Shown here: positions 26,628 through 36,137 of the stretch, piece after piece | Numbering within the stretch: the stretch's first letter is position 1 | How the letters are laid out: each line of letters starts with the position of its first letter | Assembly: GCA_036490475.1 (NCBI GenBank) | Contig: DASXDT010000005.1 | Location: 784,812 to 848,811, forward strand | Reading direction: 5' to 3' | DNA length: 64,000 nucleotides | DNA from: Candidatus Tumulicola sp. | GTDB lineage: Bacteria > Vulcanimicrobiota > Vulcanimicrobiia > Vulcanimicrobiales > Vulcanimicrobiaceae | Translations under genes and position numbers: made by a program | The notes under the pieces: model-generated | What the model was told of the DNA's origin: nothing | The model's input: only the letters and a program-made list of their open reading frames with translations | Database searches by the model: none

Positions 26628-26975
26628 ATGAGCGATCAGTTCCCAAACGATGAAATAGATGGCAAACCGCGCACGATCGTGCACATTTGGTCCGCGGCGC
26701 TCGACGCCGACAGCTGTCCCGGACTAACGTCTCGCGCGACCGATCTGCTTCGCACTGTCGGCGTCGGACTGGAAGGGTTCCTCGAAGGCCAGGTCTTCGA
26801 AGCCGACGATGCAAAGAGCGTCACCGTCGTAACCAGTTGGAGGACGCGACATGCGTGGGCCGGCGCCCTTTGGAACCAGCGGGTCGATCAGCTCATTCAA
26901 GCGGTTGAAAAGAGCACTATTATGCTCGACATCATCTCGTATCCGATAGCGACGGTCGTTCCGGCCAAAACCTAG
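26628..26975 (+). CDS. Small ABM-like (ferredoxin-fold) protein
   Basis: A 115-residue soluble protein. TIVHIWSAALD, GLEGFLEGQVFEADDAKSVTVVTSWRTRHAWAGAL and the Trp/His-rich middle recall antibiotic-biosynthesis-monooxygenase (ABM) domains, dimeric ferredoxin folds used for small-molecule oxidation or haem degradation. The match is weak and function is open. An AAGAG precedes ATG 26628. It is separated by 4 bp from the following serine hydrolase gene, so the two and the SDR gene form an operon. Confidence 0.6.
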   Translation: MSDQFPNDEIDGKPRTIVHIWSAALDADSCPGLTSRATDLLRTVGVGLEGFLEGQVFEADDAKSVTVVTSWRTRHAWAGALWNQRVDQLIQAVEKSTIMLDIISYPIATVVPAKT

Positions 26976-26979
26976 TGCC

Positions 26980-28164
26980 GTGCGATTTGTAGCCATGCTA
27001 CTCGCGGCTACCGCGCTGCTTGGCGTTGCGGGAACAACGAGAGGCGAGGCGCTACGCGGCTCGCTACAGCAAGACCTCGACCAATATTTACACGCGCGTT
27101 CCAGCGTCGAGCATGTAACGGCGATTTCTCTTAGCATCAGCTTGCACGGAGCGCCGGCCAACATCAACATTACCGCTGGATCGACGCGCATTCAAGACGG
27201 CGCGCCGGTGGCTTCCGACAGCCTTTGGCAGATCGGAAGCAATACGAAGGCCTTCACGGCAGCCATCATTCTTCAACTCGAAGCGGAGGGCAAGCTCACG
27301 ATCGATCAGACCGTGGGCCGATGGTTACCGCAATACCCGGCCTGGAAACGCGTGACCATCCGGCAGTTGCTCAACATGACCAGCGGCATCCCCAGTTACG
27401 ATCACGTTCCCGCCATGCTGCAAGACTATGCGAAGGAGCCGCGGCGGAATTTTACTGTCGCCGAGTTGATCGCGTACGTCTACCCCGGCAACGCGCACGC
27501 ACCCCCGCCAACGACGGGCTGGAGCTACTCGAATACGAACTACTTGTTAGCCGAACTCATCATCGAGCGCGCCGGTCACGATAGCTACACGAACCAGCTA
27601 GAGCAGCGATTCTTGCAATCGAACATCGGGTTGACTTCGTCCTACTATGCGGCCGACCGCTACGCGGCGGCGATCCTCAGTCGCATGGTACCGGGTTACT
27701 TCTTTAGCCGAGTCGACGACGCGCCGCTCGCACCGCTCTTCGGACGCGACGTGCGCGACTATAGCGTCTCGTGGATGAGAGCCGCCGGCGGCATCGTTTC
27801 GACGCCCGAGGACCTGACGCGATGGGCGCGCGCGCTGTACGCCGGACCGATATTGGCGCCCAAACAACGCACCGAGCTGATGAGCATCGTCTCGCTCAAA
27901 ACTGGTCATCCGATCGCAAAGACCACGCTCCAAGATTCTGGCGGCTTCGGGCTGGGGGTCGGCCAGACGACGACAGCGCAGATGGGAACGGTCTGGTCGT
28001 ACGAGGGCTCGACATTCGGGTACAGAGTTCTGCATTTCTACTTCCCACGTCAAGACGCAGTGATCGCCTTTGGACTTAACAGCGATCCCGATCACAAGGA
28101 AGATCATGCGGGCAAACTGGCGCTATCGCTCTATGAGACGCTGCATAAGGCGGGCCAACTTTGA
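26980..28164 (+). CDS. Exported serine hydrolase (beta-lactamase class C/PBP-like)
   Basis: A 394-residue product from GTG 26980 with a signal peptide (FVAMLLAATALLGVAGTTRGEA). SxxK is in QIGSNTKAFTAAI, YxN in WSYSNTNYLLAEL, and a late WSYEGSTFGYRV segment sits where the third motif is expected. LNMTSGIPSYDHV is also typical of the family. Its stop overlaps the SDR start (TTGA), so expression is coupled. Substrate unknown; likely periplasmic peptide or ester hydrolysis. Confidence 0.88.
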   Translation: MRFVAMLLAATALLGVAGTTRGEALRGSLQQDLDQYLHARSSVEHVTAISLSISLHGAPANINITAGSTRIQDGAPVASDSLWQIGSNTKAFTAAIILQLEAEGKLTIDQTVGRWLPQYPAWKRVTIRQLLNMTSGIPSYDHVPAMLQDYAKEPRRNFTVAELIAYVYPGNAHAPPPTTGWSYSNTNYLLAELIIERAGHDSYTNQLEQRFLQSNIGLTSSYYAADRYAAAILSRMVPGYFFSRVDDAPLAPLFGRDVRDYSVSWMRAAGGIVSTPEDLTRWARALYAGPILAPKQRTELMSIVSLKTGHPIAKTTLQDSGGFGLGVGQTTTAQMGTVWSYEGSTFGYRVLHFYFPRQDAVIAFGLNSDPDHKEDHAGKLALSLYETLHKAGQL

Positions 28165-28874
28165 ACCCTACGAGCGACAAAAAGGTCGTTGTCATCACCG
28201 GCGCCTCGCACGGGATCGGCGCAGGTCTCGTCGCTGCTTACCTTGCGGCCGGTTTCAGAGTCGTCGCGAACGCACTTGAAATCGAGCGGAGCACCGGTCC
28301 GGATGTACTAAACGTTGCCGGCGACATCAGCGATTCCGCTACCGCGGATCGCATCATGAGCGAGGGCGTTGACAGATTCGGCCGAATCGACACGTTGATC
28401 AACAATGCGGGCGCGTATATCTCGAAACCGTTCACGCAGTACACCAAGGCCGACTGCGATGTGATGCTGTCGACGAGCCTTGCCGGCTTCTTCTACATCA
28501 CGCAGCGGGCACTGAGCCGTATGGAAACCCAAGGATCGGGGCACGTCGTCAACATCACTGCGACGGTTGCCGAACAACCCGTCAAGGGCGTTCCCGCCGT
28601 CCTCGTATCCATGGTGAAGGCCGGATTAAACGCAGCTACAAAGTCGCTAGCCATTGAATACGCTGCGCGCGGCATCCGCATCAATGCGGTATCGCCGATC
28701 ATCATCAGGACTCATCCGGAGGTTTCTTATGCCGGCGTGGAATGGCAGATCCCACTGGGGCGGATCGGCGAGATCGACGACGTCACCTCAGCCGTGATGT
28801 ATCTAGAAAACGCATCGTACGTAACCGGCGAAATTTCGCACGTAGACGGAGGCCAGAGTGCCGGTCATTGGTAG
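28161..28874 (+). CDS. SDR family protein lacking the catalytic tyrosine
   Basis: A 237-residue classical SDR starting at TTG 28161 within the TTGA overlap. The coenzyme site VVITGASHGIGAGL and LINNAGAY are present, as is IRINAVSPIIIRTHPE. At the active site, however, the YxxxK signature is replaced: LVSMVKAGLNAATKSLA has Val four residues before the Lys. A recognised SDR subgroup has similar SMTKGGL sequences, so this is probably family-typical rather than damage. It may bind NAD(P) without standard dehydrogenase chemistry. Confidence 0.85.
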   Translation: MNPTSDKKVVVITGASHGIGAGLVAAYLAAGFRVVANALEIERSTGPDVLNVAGDISDSATADRIMSEGVDRFGRIDTLINNAGAYISKPFTQYTKADCDVMLSTSLAGFFYITQRALSRMETQGSGHVVNITATVAEQPVKGVPAVLVSMVKAGLNAATKSLAIEYAARGIRINAVSPIIIRTHPEVSYAGVEWQIPLGRIGEIDDVTSAVMYLENASYVTGEISHVDGGQSAGHW

Positions 28875-28875
28875 C

Positions 28876-29283
28876 ATGAAGCATATTGCGGCCATGTTTT
28901 GCCTCGCGATCGTCTGCACGGGTTGTGCACATCCGTTTGCGGGGAGGGTTGACTTCGAAGCACCGAAGGGTTGGATTCACTCGGACGATCCCACCGCCGG
29001 CGAAACGTGGAACAAACCGGGCTCTTCGAAAGAATCGATCATGGCACAAACCACAAATGGCCCGGTGCCACCACGCCAGCCAGGTTCAAAAGACATCACC
29101 ATCTGTGGCAATCACCCAGCCGTGTATCTGACACAGAATCACGACCCCGGACAAGTGTGGGAGGTCGTGAGTACCAATTGGAACTCCCACCGCTACATGG
29201 CGGTGTACGTACGACCCGTCTCGACTGCACCCGATCCAGCGGCCGAAATAGCCATTCGAACCATCTGCCTAAAACGGAACTAA
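28876..29283 (+). CDS. Small lipoprotein of unknown function
   Basis: 135 residues from ATG 28876; an in-frame GTG at 28858 overlapping the SDR gene is an alternative. The signal sequence KHIAAMFCLAIVCTGC ends in a lipobox-like CTGC. The mature part begins with PKGWIHSDD and contains a conserved-looking DITICGNHPAVYL stretch. Probably the last gene of the operon 26628-29283. No family recognised. It ends 1 bp from the convergent gene. Confidence 0.65.
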   Translation: MKHIAAMFCLAIVCTGCAHPFAGRVDFEAPKGWIHSDDPTAGETWNKPGSSKESIMAQTTNGPVPPRQPGSKDITICGNHPAVYLTQNHDPGQVWEVVSTNWNSHRYMAVYVRPVSTAPDPAAEIAIRTICLKRN

Positions 29284-29284
29284 A

Positions 29285-29749
29285 TCAAGGTGTTGCTCGA
29301 ACGCAGGTATCGACTGACGCGATAGTTTTACCGCCAACGCTGTAGCTCCCATGCAGGGTGTACTTCGTATCGGAAATGCGATCGAACGTTGTGGAAATGC
29401 TTGCGTCGGGATAGACGCTAGTGTACGCGATGTGATTCGGATCGCCGCCCGCTGCGTGCATCACCGTGGCGTCCCCATGCTCGTCGAGGACGACCGCCGT
29501 CCACATACTATGTTGTGAATCATATGCGAGCAGCTCTTCGTCGCTGCCGGCCGCCGAGGAAGTGAACTGACGCAACGTTTTGCCGTCGAGATCGTATACG
29601 TACGTGTTGGTGTACGGCATGCGTTCCGATCCCCCAACGTACGTGCAGTTCCACGTACCGACGAGATAATGGAATCCATCGAGCGGAGCCGCCGTTGCCG
29701 GCATCGTCGCTACGAGCATGAGGGATACGAGCATAAGGAACGTACGCAC
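29285..29749 (-). CDS. Exported DUF1579-like protein
   Basis: A 154-residue product from GTG 29749 with a signal peptide (FLMLVSLMLVATMPATAA). The mature part starts GFHYLVGTWNCTYVGG, the pattern of lipocalin-like DUF1579 proteins (LxGxW), and continues with regular beta strands. One Cys pair (WNC and DTC) could form a disulfide. Function unknown. GGAGG occurs 11 bases before the start. Confidence 0.65.
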   Translation of the reverse strand: MRTFLMLVSLMLVATMPATAAPLDGFHYLVGTWNCTYVGGSERMPYTNTYVYDLDGKTLRQFTSSAAGSDEELLAYDSQHSMWTAVVLDEHGDATVMHAAGGDPNHIAYTSVYPDASISTTFDRISDTKYTLHGSYSVGGKTIASVDTCVRATP

Positions 29750-29843
29750 TTATCTGGATACCTCCGTCGGCGGTTCAAGTCGAACCGAGAGCACTCAATT
29801 CCCCGAACCGCCGAGCGAACCCCTACCCGCAGAGCGGCTTGCG

Positions 29844-30917
29844 CTAAGAAGAACTGCTCCGTCCCATAGCGTCCACATCGATCACGGCCTGTGCGAAGGC
29901 TTGCGGAGCTTCCTGGGGCACGTTGTGTCCGATTCCGTTGAAGATTCTGTGCGCGTACTTACCCGAGAACTTCGCTCGATAGGCGGCGCCACTCGCATTG
30001 GCTCCGTCGAAATCGCTTGCGATCGTAATCGTGGGAACGGTGATCACCGGCCCCTTCTGGAGCTTGGCCTCAATACGATCGTACTGCGGCTCACCCTTGA
30101 TCAGATCGATGCGCCAGCGGTAATCCGAAATGACGATGGCTACGTGGTCAGGATTATTGAAAGCCGCTGCACTTCGATCGAACGTCTCGTCGCTGAACTT
30201 CCAGTTAGGGGACACGATAGTCCAAATAAGCTTAGCAAAATCGTGCCGGTATTTCGTGTAGCCGAGCACGCCATTATCGGTGGCGAAGTAGTACTGGTAC
30301 CACCATCCCAACTCAGCCCTCGGAGGCAGCGGCAATACGGTCAGTTTGCGGTTCGTGATCAAATAGCCGCTGACGGCAACGAGACCTTTGCAACGCTCCG
30401 GCCAGAGCGCCGCTAAAATGGCGACTTCGCGCGATCCCCAGTCGAAACCACCGAAGATGGCGCTCTTGATCTTGAGCGCGTCCATGAGCGCGATGGTATC
30501 GAGTGCTTCCACCGCCTGTTGACCAGTTCGCGGCGTTGCGCTCGAGAGGAACGTCGTTGTTCCATAGCCACGCAGATACGGAACGATAACTCGATAGCCG
30601 GCCGCCGCTAATATCGGAGCGACATCGACGTAACTGTGAATATCGTACGGCCACCCGTGAAGAAGGATGACTACTGGTCCATTCGCGGGCCCAGTTTCAG
30701 CGTAACCGACATTCAAGAAGCCGGCCTCGATCTGCTTCATCGCACTAAACGAGGTATGCGTGCCCTCTTGAGGAGTGAGGGTGGTGGTCGTGGTGTCGTT
30801 CGCTGAGCTATCCGATTGTGCGCTTGCAGAGCCCAGAGTACCTAACTGAGCGGCTGCGATGCTCACGGCCGCGGCTCCCAAGAAGCGACGACGATCGAGA
30901 TGGAAGTCTTTTGCCAT
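29844..30917 (-). CDS. Tat-exported alpha/beta hydrolase (epoxide hydrolase-like)
   Basis: Starting at ATG 30917 behind GGAGG, the 357-residue product has a twin-arginine signal (DRRRFLGAAAVSIAAAQLG) and a Thr-rich linker. The fold motifs are VILLHGWPYDIHSY (oxyanion, HGWP as in epoxide hydrolases), PYLRGYGTT, and the nucleophile elbow IFGGFDWGSR with Asp. The catalytic His is in NGIGHNVPQEAP. Asp nucleophile plus HGWP places it with epoxide hydrolase/dehalogenase enzymes. Tat export suggests folding before secretion. It is monocistronic. Confidence 0.85.
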   Translation of the reverse strand: MAKDFHLDRRRFLGAAAVSIAAAQLGTLGSASAQSDSSANDTTTTTLTPQEGTHTSFSAMKQIEAGFLNVGYAETGPANGPVVILLHGWPYDIHSYVDVAPILAAAGYRVIVPYLRGYGTTTFLSSATPRTGQQAVEALDTIALMDALKIKSAIFGGFDWGSREVAILAALWPERCKGLVAVSGYLITNRKLTVLPLPPRAELGWWYQYYFATDNGVLGYTKYRHDFAKLIWTIVSPNWKFSDETFDRSAAAFNNPDHVAIVISDYRWRIDLIKGEPQYDRIEAKLQKGPVITVPTITIASDFDGANASGAAYRAKFSGKYAHRIFNGIGHNVPQEAPQAFAQAVIDVDAMGRSSSS

Positions 30918-31109
30918 AAGAGATGCCTCCAAAAGATAGATAATTACGACAGCGATCTTTGGATAAGCGTTCGCTGTTTTGCAAGCACTGACGCTAGCAT
31001 AACACTGGCTTAGCGGAAACAAAAGACATCGTTATGCTTGCTTGCTTGAACGGGCTGTTTTTGGCCGCGCTTTGCCGGTAACGGAGGGCGAGAGCCGAAG
31101 GCCGTCCCT

Positions 31110-31970
31110 ATGTTAGACGCACGTCATTCGACCGTCCGCGTTGGTCCCGCAAACGTCTTCTACCGTGAAGCCGGCTCGCCAGACAATCCGATTCTGCTGC
31201 TGCTTCACGGCTTCGCAAATTCCTCGCACTACTTCAGGCATTTGATGCCGAAGCTCGCGGATCGATTCCATTGTATCGCGCCGGATCTGCCTTCGTTCGG
31301 ATTTACAACGATCGAAGACGGAGCAGATTATCGATACACGTTTGCCGGCTTAACCGAGACCATGCAGGGCTTCGTGGACGAACTTTCGCTCCAGCGCTTC
31401 GCAATGTATGTGTTTGATTATGGCGCGCCCGTTGGATTCAATCTCGCGGTCGCCAATCCGAATAGAATTACCGCGATCGTGACGCAGAACGGCAACGCCT
31501 ATGAGGATGGCCTCGGCGACGCTGCTTGGGCGACGTTGCGCGCGTACTGGACCCAGCCTTCACAAGCTCTTCACGACGCGATTAAAGAGCGCATGTCGTT
31601 CGATGGAGTTCGCGAGTCATACGTTCAAGGAATGCCCGATTGGGCGGCGATCGAGCCCGAGGCGTACTGGCTCGATGCAACGCTTCTCGCGCGCCCTGGA
31701 ATGATGGATCTTCAAGCCGACCTCAAGATCGATTACAAATCGAACATCGCACGGTACCCGTTATATCAGCAATATCTCCGGACGTACCAGCCTGAGTTAT
31801 TGGCGATCTGGGGAAAGAACGATCCGTTCTTTATTCCGCCCGGTGCCAACGCGTTCAAACGAGATGTGCCAGATGCCGACATCCGATTCTTAGACGCGGG
31901 TCACTTTGCTCTCGAAACGAACGTGGATGACATTGCCGCGGCAATTTCAGCAATGAAGGTGAATGAGTGA
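31110..31970 (+). CDS. Alpha/beta hydrolase (haloalkane dehalogenase/epoxide hydrolase-like)
   Basis: A 286-residue cytoplasmic protein. Motifs are LLLLHGFANSSHYFRHLMP, APDLPSFGFT, an Asp nucleophile in YVFDYGAPVGF, an acid in IWGKNDPFF and the catalytic His in DAGHFALETN. The Asp nucleophile again indicates the dehalogenase/epoxide hydrolase branch. It diverges from the Tat-exported hydrolase. It is a third Asp-type hydrolase in 23 kb, not closely similar to the others. Substrate unknown. Confidence 0.85.
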   Translation: MLDARHSTVRVGPANVFYREAGSPDNPILLLLHGFANSSHYFRHLMPKLADRFHCIAPDLPSFGFTTIEDGADYRYTFAGLTETMQGFVDELSLQRFAMYVFDYGAPVGFNLAVANPNRITAIVTQNGNAYEDGLGDAAWATLRAYWTQPSQALHDAIKERMSFDGVRESYVQGMPDWAAIEPEAYWLDATLLARPGMMDLQADLKIDYKSNIARYPLYQQYLRTYQPELLAIWGKNDPFFIPPGANAFKRDVPDADIRFLDAGHFALETNVDDIAAAISAMKVNE

Positions 31971-32002
31971 GGGAAGGAGCGAACCGCCCCTTCCCTCGTT
32001 CG

Positions 32003-33166
32003 TTATTTCTTGACCGAGTAGGAATGCGCTCCTGCGCCGGCCAGTTTGCCGCCGTCCACGATCAAATATTCTTCGCGCAACGGCCGGTTCTCGAACCAGC
32101 ACTCGAGAATTTCGCGCGTTCCTGCAGCGTAGCGTGCTTGCGCGGACAGGGTGGATCCTGAAATGTGCGACGTCATACCGTGGTGCGGCATGGTGCGCCA
32201 AGGATGGTCCTTCGGCGCAGGCTGCGGATACCAAACGTCGCCCGCGTACCCGGCAAGCTGTCCGCTTTCTAGCGCGCGAACGACGGCGTCCCGGTCGGCG
32301 ATCTTTGCGCGCGCCGTGTTGACCAGGTAGGCACCCTTCTTCATCTTTCCGATCATCGCGTCGTTGAATAGGCTTTCGGTTTCGGCATGCAGCGGCGCGT
32401 TAATCGTAACGACGTCGCAAACCGGAAGCATCGATGCTACGTCGGGGTGATACGTCAGACCCAGTTCGCGTTCCACATCTTCGGGCAGCCGATGGTGATC
32501 CGTATAGTGCAGCTTAACATCGAACGGTTTCAGACGACGAAGAACCGCGGACCCGATGCGTCCGGCGCCGACGGTCCCCACGACCATGCCTTCGAGATCA
32601 TAGCTACGCTCGACGCAGTCTGCGATGTTCCAGCCGCCCTTGATGACCCACTGGTACGACGGAATATAATTCCGCACCAGCGACAATATCATCATAACAA
32701 CGTGCTCGGCGACGCTAATGCTGTTGCTGAAGGTAACTTCGGCAACCGTCACGCCGGCTTGAATGGCGGATTCAAGGTTGACATGATCCGATCCGATGCC
32801 GGCGGTAATGGCGAGCTTCAGGTTTTTCGCTTTCGCAAATCGTTCGGGCGTAAGGTACGCCGGCCAAAACGGTTGCGAAATGACGATTTCGGCATCCGGC
32901 AACTCGCGCTCGAAGACTGAATCGGGACCTTCCTTGTCGGAGGTCACGACGAGCGTGTGTCCCAGGCCTTCAAGGTATTTGCGTAGACCAAGCTCTCCTG
33001 AAACGCTGCCTAAGAGCTCGCCGGGCGTAAAGTCGATCGCCTTCGGCGTGGGCAACGTTTGGCCGCCCGGATAGTGATCGAGCTTAGGAATGTCCGCTCG
33101 CGCGTACTTCGGCGGAAAACCATCGATCGAATCGTCGTACAGTACGCACAGCACTTTCGCCATCAT
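32003..33166 (-). CDS. fdh: NAD-dependent formate dehydrogenase
   Basis: Oxidises formate to CO2 with reduction of NAD+, in the cytoplasm and without metal cofactors. The 387-residue protein has the FDH-specific N-terminus (KVLCVLYDD, PPKYARADIPKLDHYPGGQTLPTP), ISQPFWPAYLTPERF in the formate pocket, AITAGIGSDHVNL, the Rossmann motif VGTVGAGRIGSAVLRRLKPF, the catalytic Arg in VNTARAKIADRDAV and His in MTSHISGSTLSAQARY. Length and all signatures match bacterial and plant FDH rather than general D-2-hydroxyacid dehydrogenases. AGGAG precedes the start. It appears monocistronic; no formate-producing enzyme is adjacent. Confidence 0.95.
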   Translation of the reverse strand: MMAKVLCVLYDDSIDGFPPKYARADIPKLDHYPGGQTLPTPKAIDFTPGELLGSVSGELGLRKYLEGLGHTLVVTSDKEGPDSVFERELPDAEIVISQPFWPAYLTPERFAKAKNLKLAITAGIGSDHVNLESAIQAGVTVAEVTFSNSISVAEHVVMMILSLVRNYIPSYQWVIKGGWNIADCVERSYDLEGMVVGTVGAGRIGSAVLRRLKPFDVKLHYTDHHRLPEDVERELGLTYHPDVASMLPVCDVVTINAPLHAETESLFNDAMIGKMKKGAYLVNTARAKIADRDAVVRALESGQLAGYAGDVWYPQPAPKDHPWRTMPHHGMTSHISGSTLSAQARYAAGTREILECWFENRPLREEYLIVDGGKLAGAGAHSYSVKK

Positions 33167-33194
33167 TCGTCTCCTGCAAGATTAGTGGAGAACG

Positions 33195-33224
33195 ATAATA
33201 CCACGTTCGACCGGGGCCACTCAA
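33195..33224 (-). promoter_or_regulatory. Candidate sigma-70 promoter of the formate dehydrogenase gene
   Basis: On the minus strand: TTGAGT (33224-33219), 18-base spacer, TATTAT (33200-33195), 28 bases before the start codon. Recognised by eye only. Confidence 0.4.
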
Positions 33225-33721
33225 TCGCGAAACCGCGTGCGCGGGACCTGCGACTTATCTCGTCGGACGCTCGCCCATGGCATTGCTCGATCGCTCGCAC
33301 GCAGCAGCAGCCCGGTTTCGGTATTTTACAACCACCTAAAGCGCGCACCGGAGCAGATTCGCTCCACCAAATCTTTCGAGACGATCCGAAGGTTACGATC
33401 GTGCGGGAGCGCTGCGAATTTCGTTTGGAAGTGTCTCGAGCGGATTGTTTGAAACGAGGAGGATTAGCCGTGCGCTGAACTGGCGGAATCGATACGACCC
33501 TCAGCTATCGCTCTCTGCGATTATGCGAAGCCCGAAGTAGACGCAGCGGAACGTGCATTCAGCCTAATGGTGAAACCCTATTTCAGCTCGACTTCGTTAG
33601 ACTTGCCATATCGGAACCGGAGTGATCAACCCGCATTCATTGCGTTTTCCGGATAGCCGCAGGCTACTCGCCACAGTAGAGTAAAGGGTGTTCGCTCTTG
33701 TCTCTTGCCGTGGAGGTATCG
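33225..33721. other. Intergenic region, nothing recognised
   Basis: About 500 bases between the divergent formate dehydrogenase and sulfatase genes. Open frames here have no RBS, no protein-like composition and no motifs. It presumably holds the promoter for the sulfatase gene; I cannot place it. Confidence 0.4.
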
Positions 33722-36100
33722 ATGTCGGGCTCTACTGAGTCATCAAAACGTGTTCAGCGCGAAGTGCTTCCGATTCCTGACCAGCCCTATGCGGGCTTTA
33801 TGGCGTACGACGCAAAGGATCCCGACTCGTCATTTCCGCCAATCGAGCCGTTGCGGCCGCCGAAAGGCGCCCCAAATGTCTTAATCGTGCTCATCGACGA
33901 TGTGGGGTTCGGCGCGTCGAGCGTCTTCGGCGGCCCGTGCGAAGCGCCCACAGCGGAGCGGGTGGCAAAAGACGGGTTGCGCTACACGCGCTTTCATACG
34001 ACGGCGCTCTGCTCCCCGTCGCGTGCTGCGCTCCTGAGCGGGCGAAATCATCACACCGTTGCAATGGGCGGCATCACCGAAATCGCGACCTCCGCGCCCG
34101 GCTACAGCTCGGTGCGGCCCAATTCGATGGCCCCGCTTCCCGAGATCCTTAGGCTGAACGGTTATTCGACCGCGCAGTTCGGAAAGTGCCACGAAGTCCC
34201 GGTGTGGGAAGCGAGCCCGGTGGGTCCCTTCGATCGCTGGCCGACCGGCTCGGGATTCGAACACTTCTACGGGTTCATCGCCGGCGAGACAAATCAATGG
34301 TACCCCGCGATTCACGAGGGTACGAAAATCGTCGAACCCGACAAGACGCCCGAAGAGGGCTATCACTTCATGGAAGACATGACCGATCGTGCGATAGCAT
34401 GGGTTCGACAGCAACGATTGCTGGCCGGTGATAAGCCGTTCTTTATGTACTTTGCGCCGGGCGCGACGCATGCGCCGCACCACGTCCCCAAAGACTGGGC
34501 CGACAAGTACAAGGGCAAGTTCGATCAAGGCTGGGACAAGCTACGCGAAGAGACGTTCGCTCGGCAAAAACAGCTCGGCGTCATTCCGAAAGACTGCGAA
34601 CTCACGGTTCGCCCAAAAGAGATTCCATCGTGGGATTCGCAAACGCCGCAGTTCCAGCGCGTGCTCGCGCGCGAGATGGAAGTGTACGCCGGGTTCTATT
34701 CGTACGCCGACTACCACATCGGACGACTCATCGATGCACTGGAACAAGTCGAGGCGCTCGACGATACGCTCATCTACTACATCATCGGCGACAACGGCGC
34801 CTCCGCCGAAGGCACGCCCCAGGGCACGTTCAGTGAGATGATTCCATTCAATGGAATGAATGCGCTCGAAACGCCCGAGTTTCTCACAGAACGTATCGAT
34901 AAGCTTGGCGGCGTCGAAGCATACAATCATTATGCGGTTGGCTGGGCCCACGCCATGGATACGCCCTACCAATGGACCAAGCAAGTTGCGTCGCATTGGG
35001 GCGGCACACGAAACGGTACGATCGTGCGATGGCCGAAGGGCATCAAGGCGAAGGGCGAGATACGACATCAGTTCCATCACGTCATCGATGTGGCGCCTAC
35101 GATTCTTGAGGCAGCGAATCTCCCGCAGCCGTATATGGTCAACAGCGTAGGACAGGTCCCGATGCAGGGCGTGAGCATGCGTTATAACTTCGACGATGCG
35201 AACGCGGCCGAACGGCGTGAAACGCAATATTTCGAAATGTTCGGCAATCGTGGTATTTATCACAAAGGCTGGACGGCGGTCACGCGCCATCACACACCAT
35301 GGCTTATGACGGAGAAAACACTGCCGTTCGACGATGATGTCTGGGAACTGTACGACACGACGAAGGATTGGTCGCAAGCGCACGACCTCTCGAAGGAGAT
35401 GCCCGACAAGCTGCACGAGCTGCAGCGTCTTTGGATCATCGAAGCCACACGCAATGGCGTCTTACCGATGGACGATCGCATGTCGGAACGAATGAACTCG
35501 GACACCGCGGGACGACCGGTACTCGTGAGCGGCACATCGCAGGTGCTCGCTACCGGCATGGGCGGCCTCAATGAGAACGGGCTCATCAATGTCAAGAACA
35601 AGAGCCATTCGATTACGGCTCAGGTCGCCGTTCCCGAAGGGACGGTTGCCAACGGAACGATCCTTTCTCAAGGCGGAATCGGCGGCGGCTGGATGTTTTA
35701 TGTCAAGGACGGGAAGCTCACGTACATCTACAACTTTCTTGGACTTCAGAAGTTCCTCATAACTTCAACCGAGGTGGTCCCTTCGGGCAAGCACCAGCTA
35801 CGGATGGAGTTCGCCTATGACGGCGGCGGCCTCGCTAAAGGTGCGACCGTAACGCTTTTCATCGATGGAAACGCCGTTGGCAACGGCCGCGTCGACCGGA
35901 CGGTCCCCGCCGTTTTCTCCGCTGACGAGACATCGGATGTCGGGATCAAGCGGGGCTCTCCGATTACGCCGGACATGCCTCCGCAAAAGAGTGCCTTCAA
36001 TGGCGCCATCGACGTCGTCGTTATCGAAACCAGCGGTGAGGACACCGACCATCTTCTGAATCGTGAAGAGGTCATGAATATGATTATGGCGCGGCAGTAG
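33722..36100 (+). CDS. Class I arylsulfatase
   Basis: Start ATG 33722 is set by GGAGG six bases upstream; an earlier in-frame start at 33698 is weaker. The 792-residue enzyme hydrolyses sulfate esters. It has VLIVLIDDVGFG (metal-binding DD near residues 59-60), the formylglycine motif CSPSR with modifiable Cys near residue 97 followed by AALLSGR, and a second metal site YYIIGDNGAS. The C-terminal 180 residues have a beta-rich lectin-like character (GGWMFYVKDGKLTYIYN). There is no signal peptide, so it is probably cytoplasmic. Activity needs Cys-to-formylglycine conversion; no maturase gene is seen here. Confidence 0.93.
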   Translation: MSGSTESSKRVQREVLPIPDQPYAGFMAYDAKDPDSSFPPIEPLRPPKGAPNVLIVLIDDVGFGASSVFGGPCEAPTAERVAKDGLRYTRFHTTALCSPSRAALLSGRNHHTVAMGGITEIATSAPGYSSVRPNSMAPLPEILRLNGYSTAQFGKCHEVPVWEASPVGPFDRWPTGSGFEHFYGFIAGETNQWYPAIHEGTKIVEPDKTPEEGYHFMEDMTDRAIAWVRQQRLLAGDKPFFMYFAPGATHAPHHVPKDWADKYKGKFDQGWDKLREETFARQKQLGVIPKDCELTVRPKEIPSWDSQTPQFQRVLAREMEVYAGFYSYADYHIGRLIDALEQVEALDDTLIYYIIGDNGASAEGTPQGTFSEMIPFNGMNALETPEFLTERIDKLGGVEAYNHYAVGWAHAMDTPYQWTKQVASHWGGTRNGTIVRWPKGIKAKGEIRHQFHHVIDVAPTILEAANLPQPYMVNSVGQVPMQGVSMRYNFDDANAAERRETQYFEMFGNRGIYHKGWTAVTRHHTPWLMTEKTLPFDDDVWELYDTTKDWSQAHDLSKEMPDKLHELQRLWIIEATRNGVLPMDDRMSERMNSDTAGRPVLVSGTSQVLATGMGGLNENGLINVKNKSHSITAQVAVPEGTVANGTILSQGGIGGGWMFYVKDGKLTYIYNFLGLQKFLITSTEVVPSGKHQLRMEFAYDGGGLAKGATVTLFIDGNAVGNGRVDRTVPAVFSADETSDVGIKRGSPITPDMPPQKSAFNGAIDVVVIETSGEDTDHLLNREEVMNMIMARQ

Positions 36101-36137
36101 CCAACTACCCCGTCAGTCTGAACGGTTCGGAGCGAAA

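Noticed and set aside
26453..26653. 66-codon plus-strand frame before the ABM-like gene
   Set aside because: It overlaps the start of the next gene, its RBS is distant and the composition is not protein-like.
33237..33452. Short frames between formate dehydrogenase and sulfatase genes
   Set aside because: Low-complexity basic composition, no RBS and no recognisable similarity.
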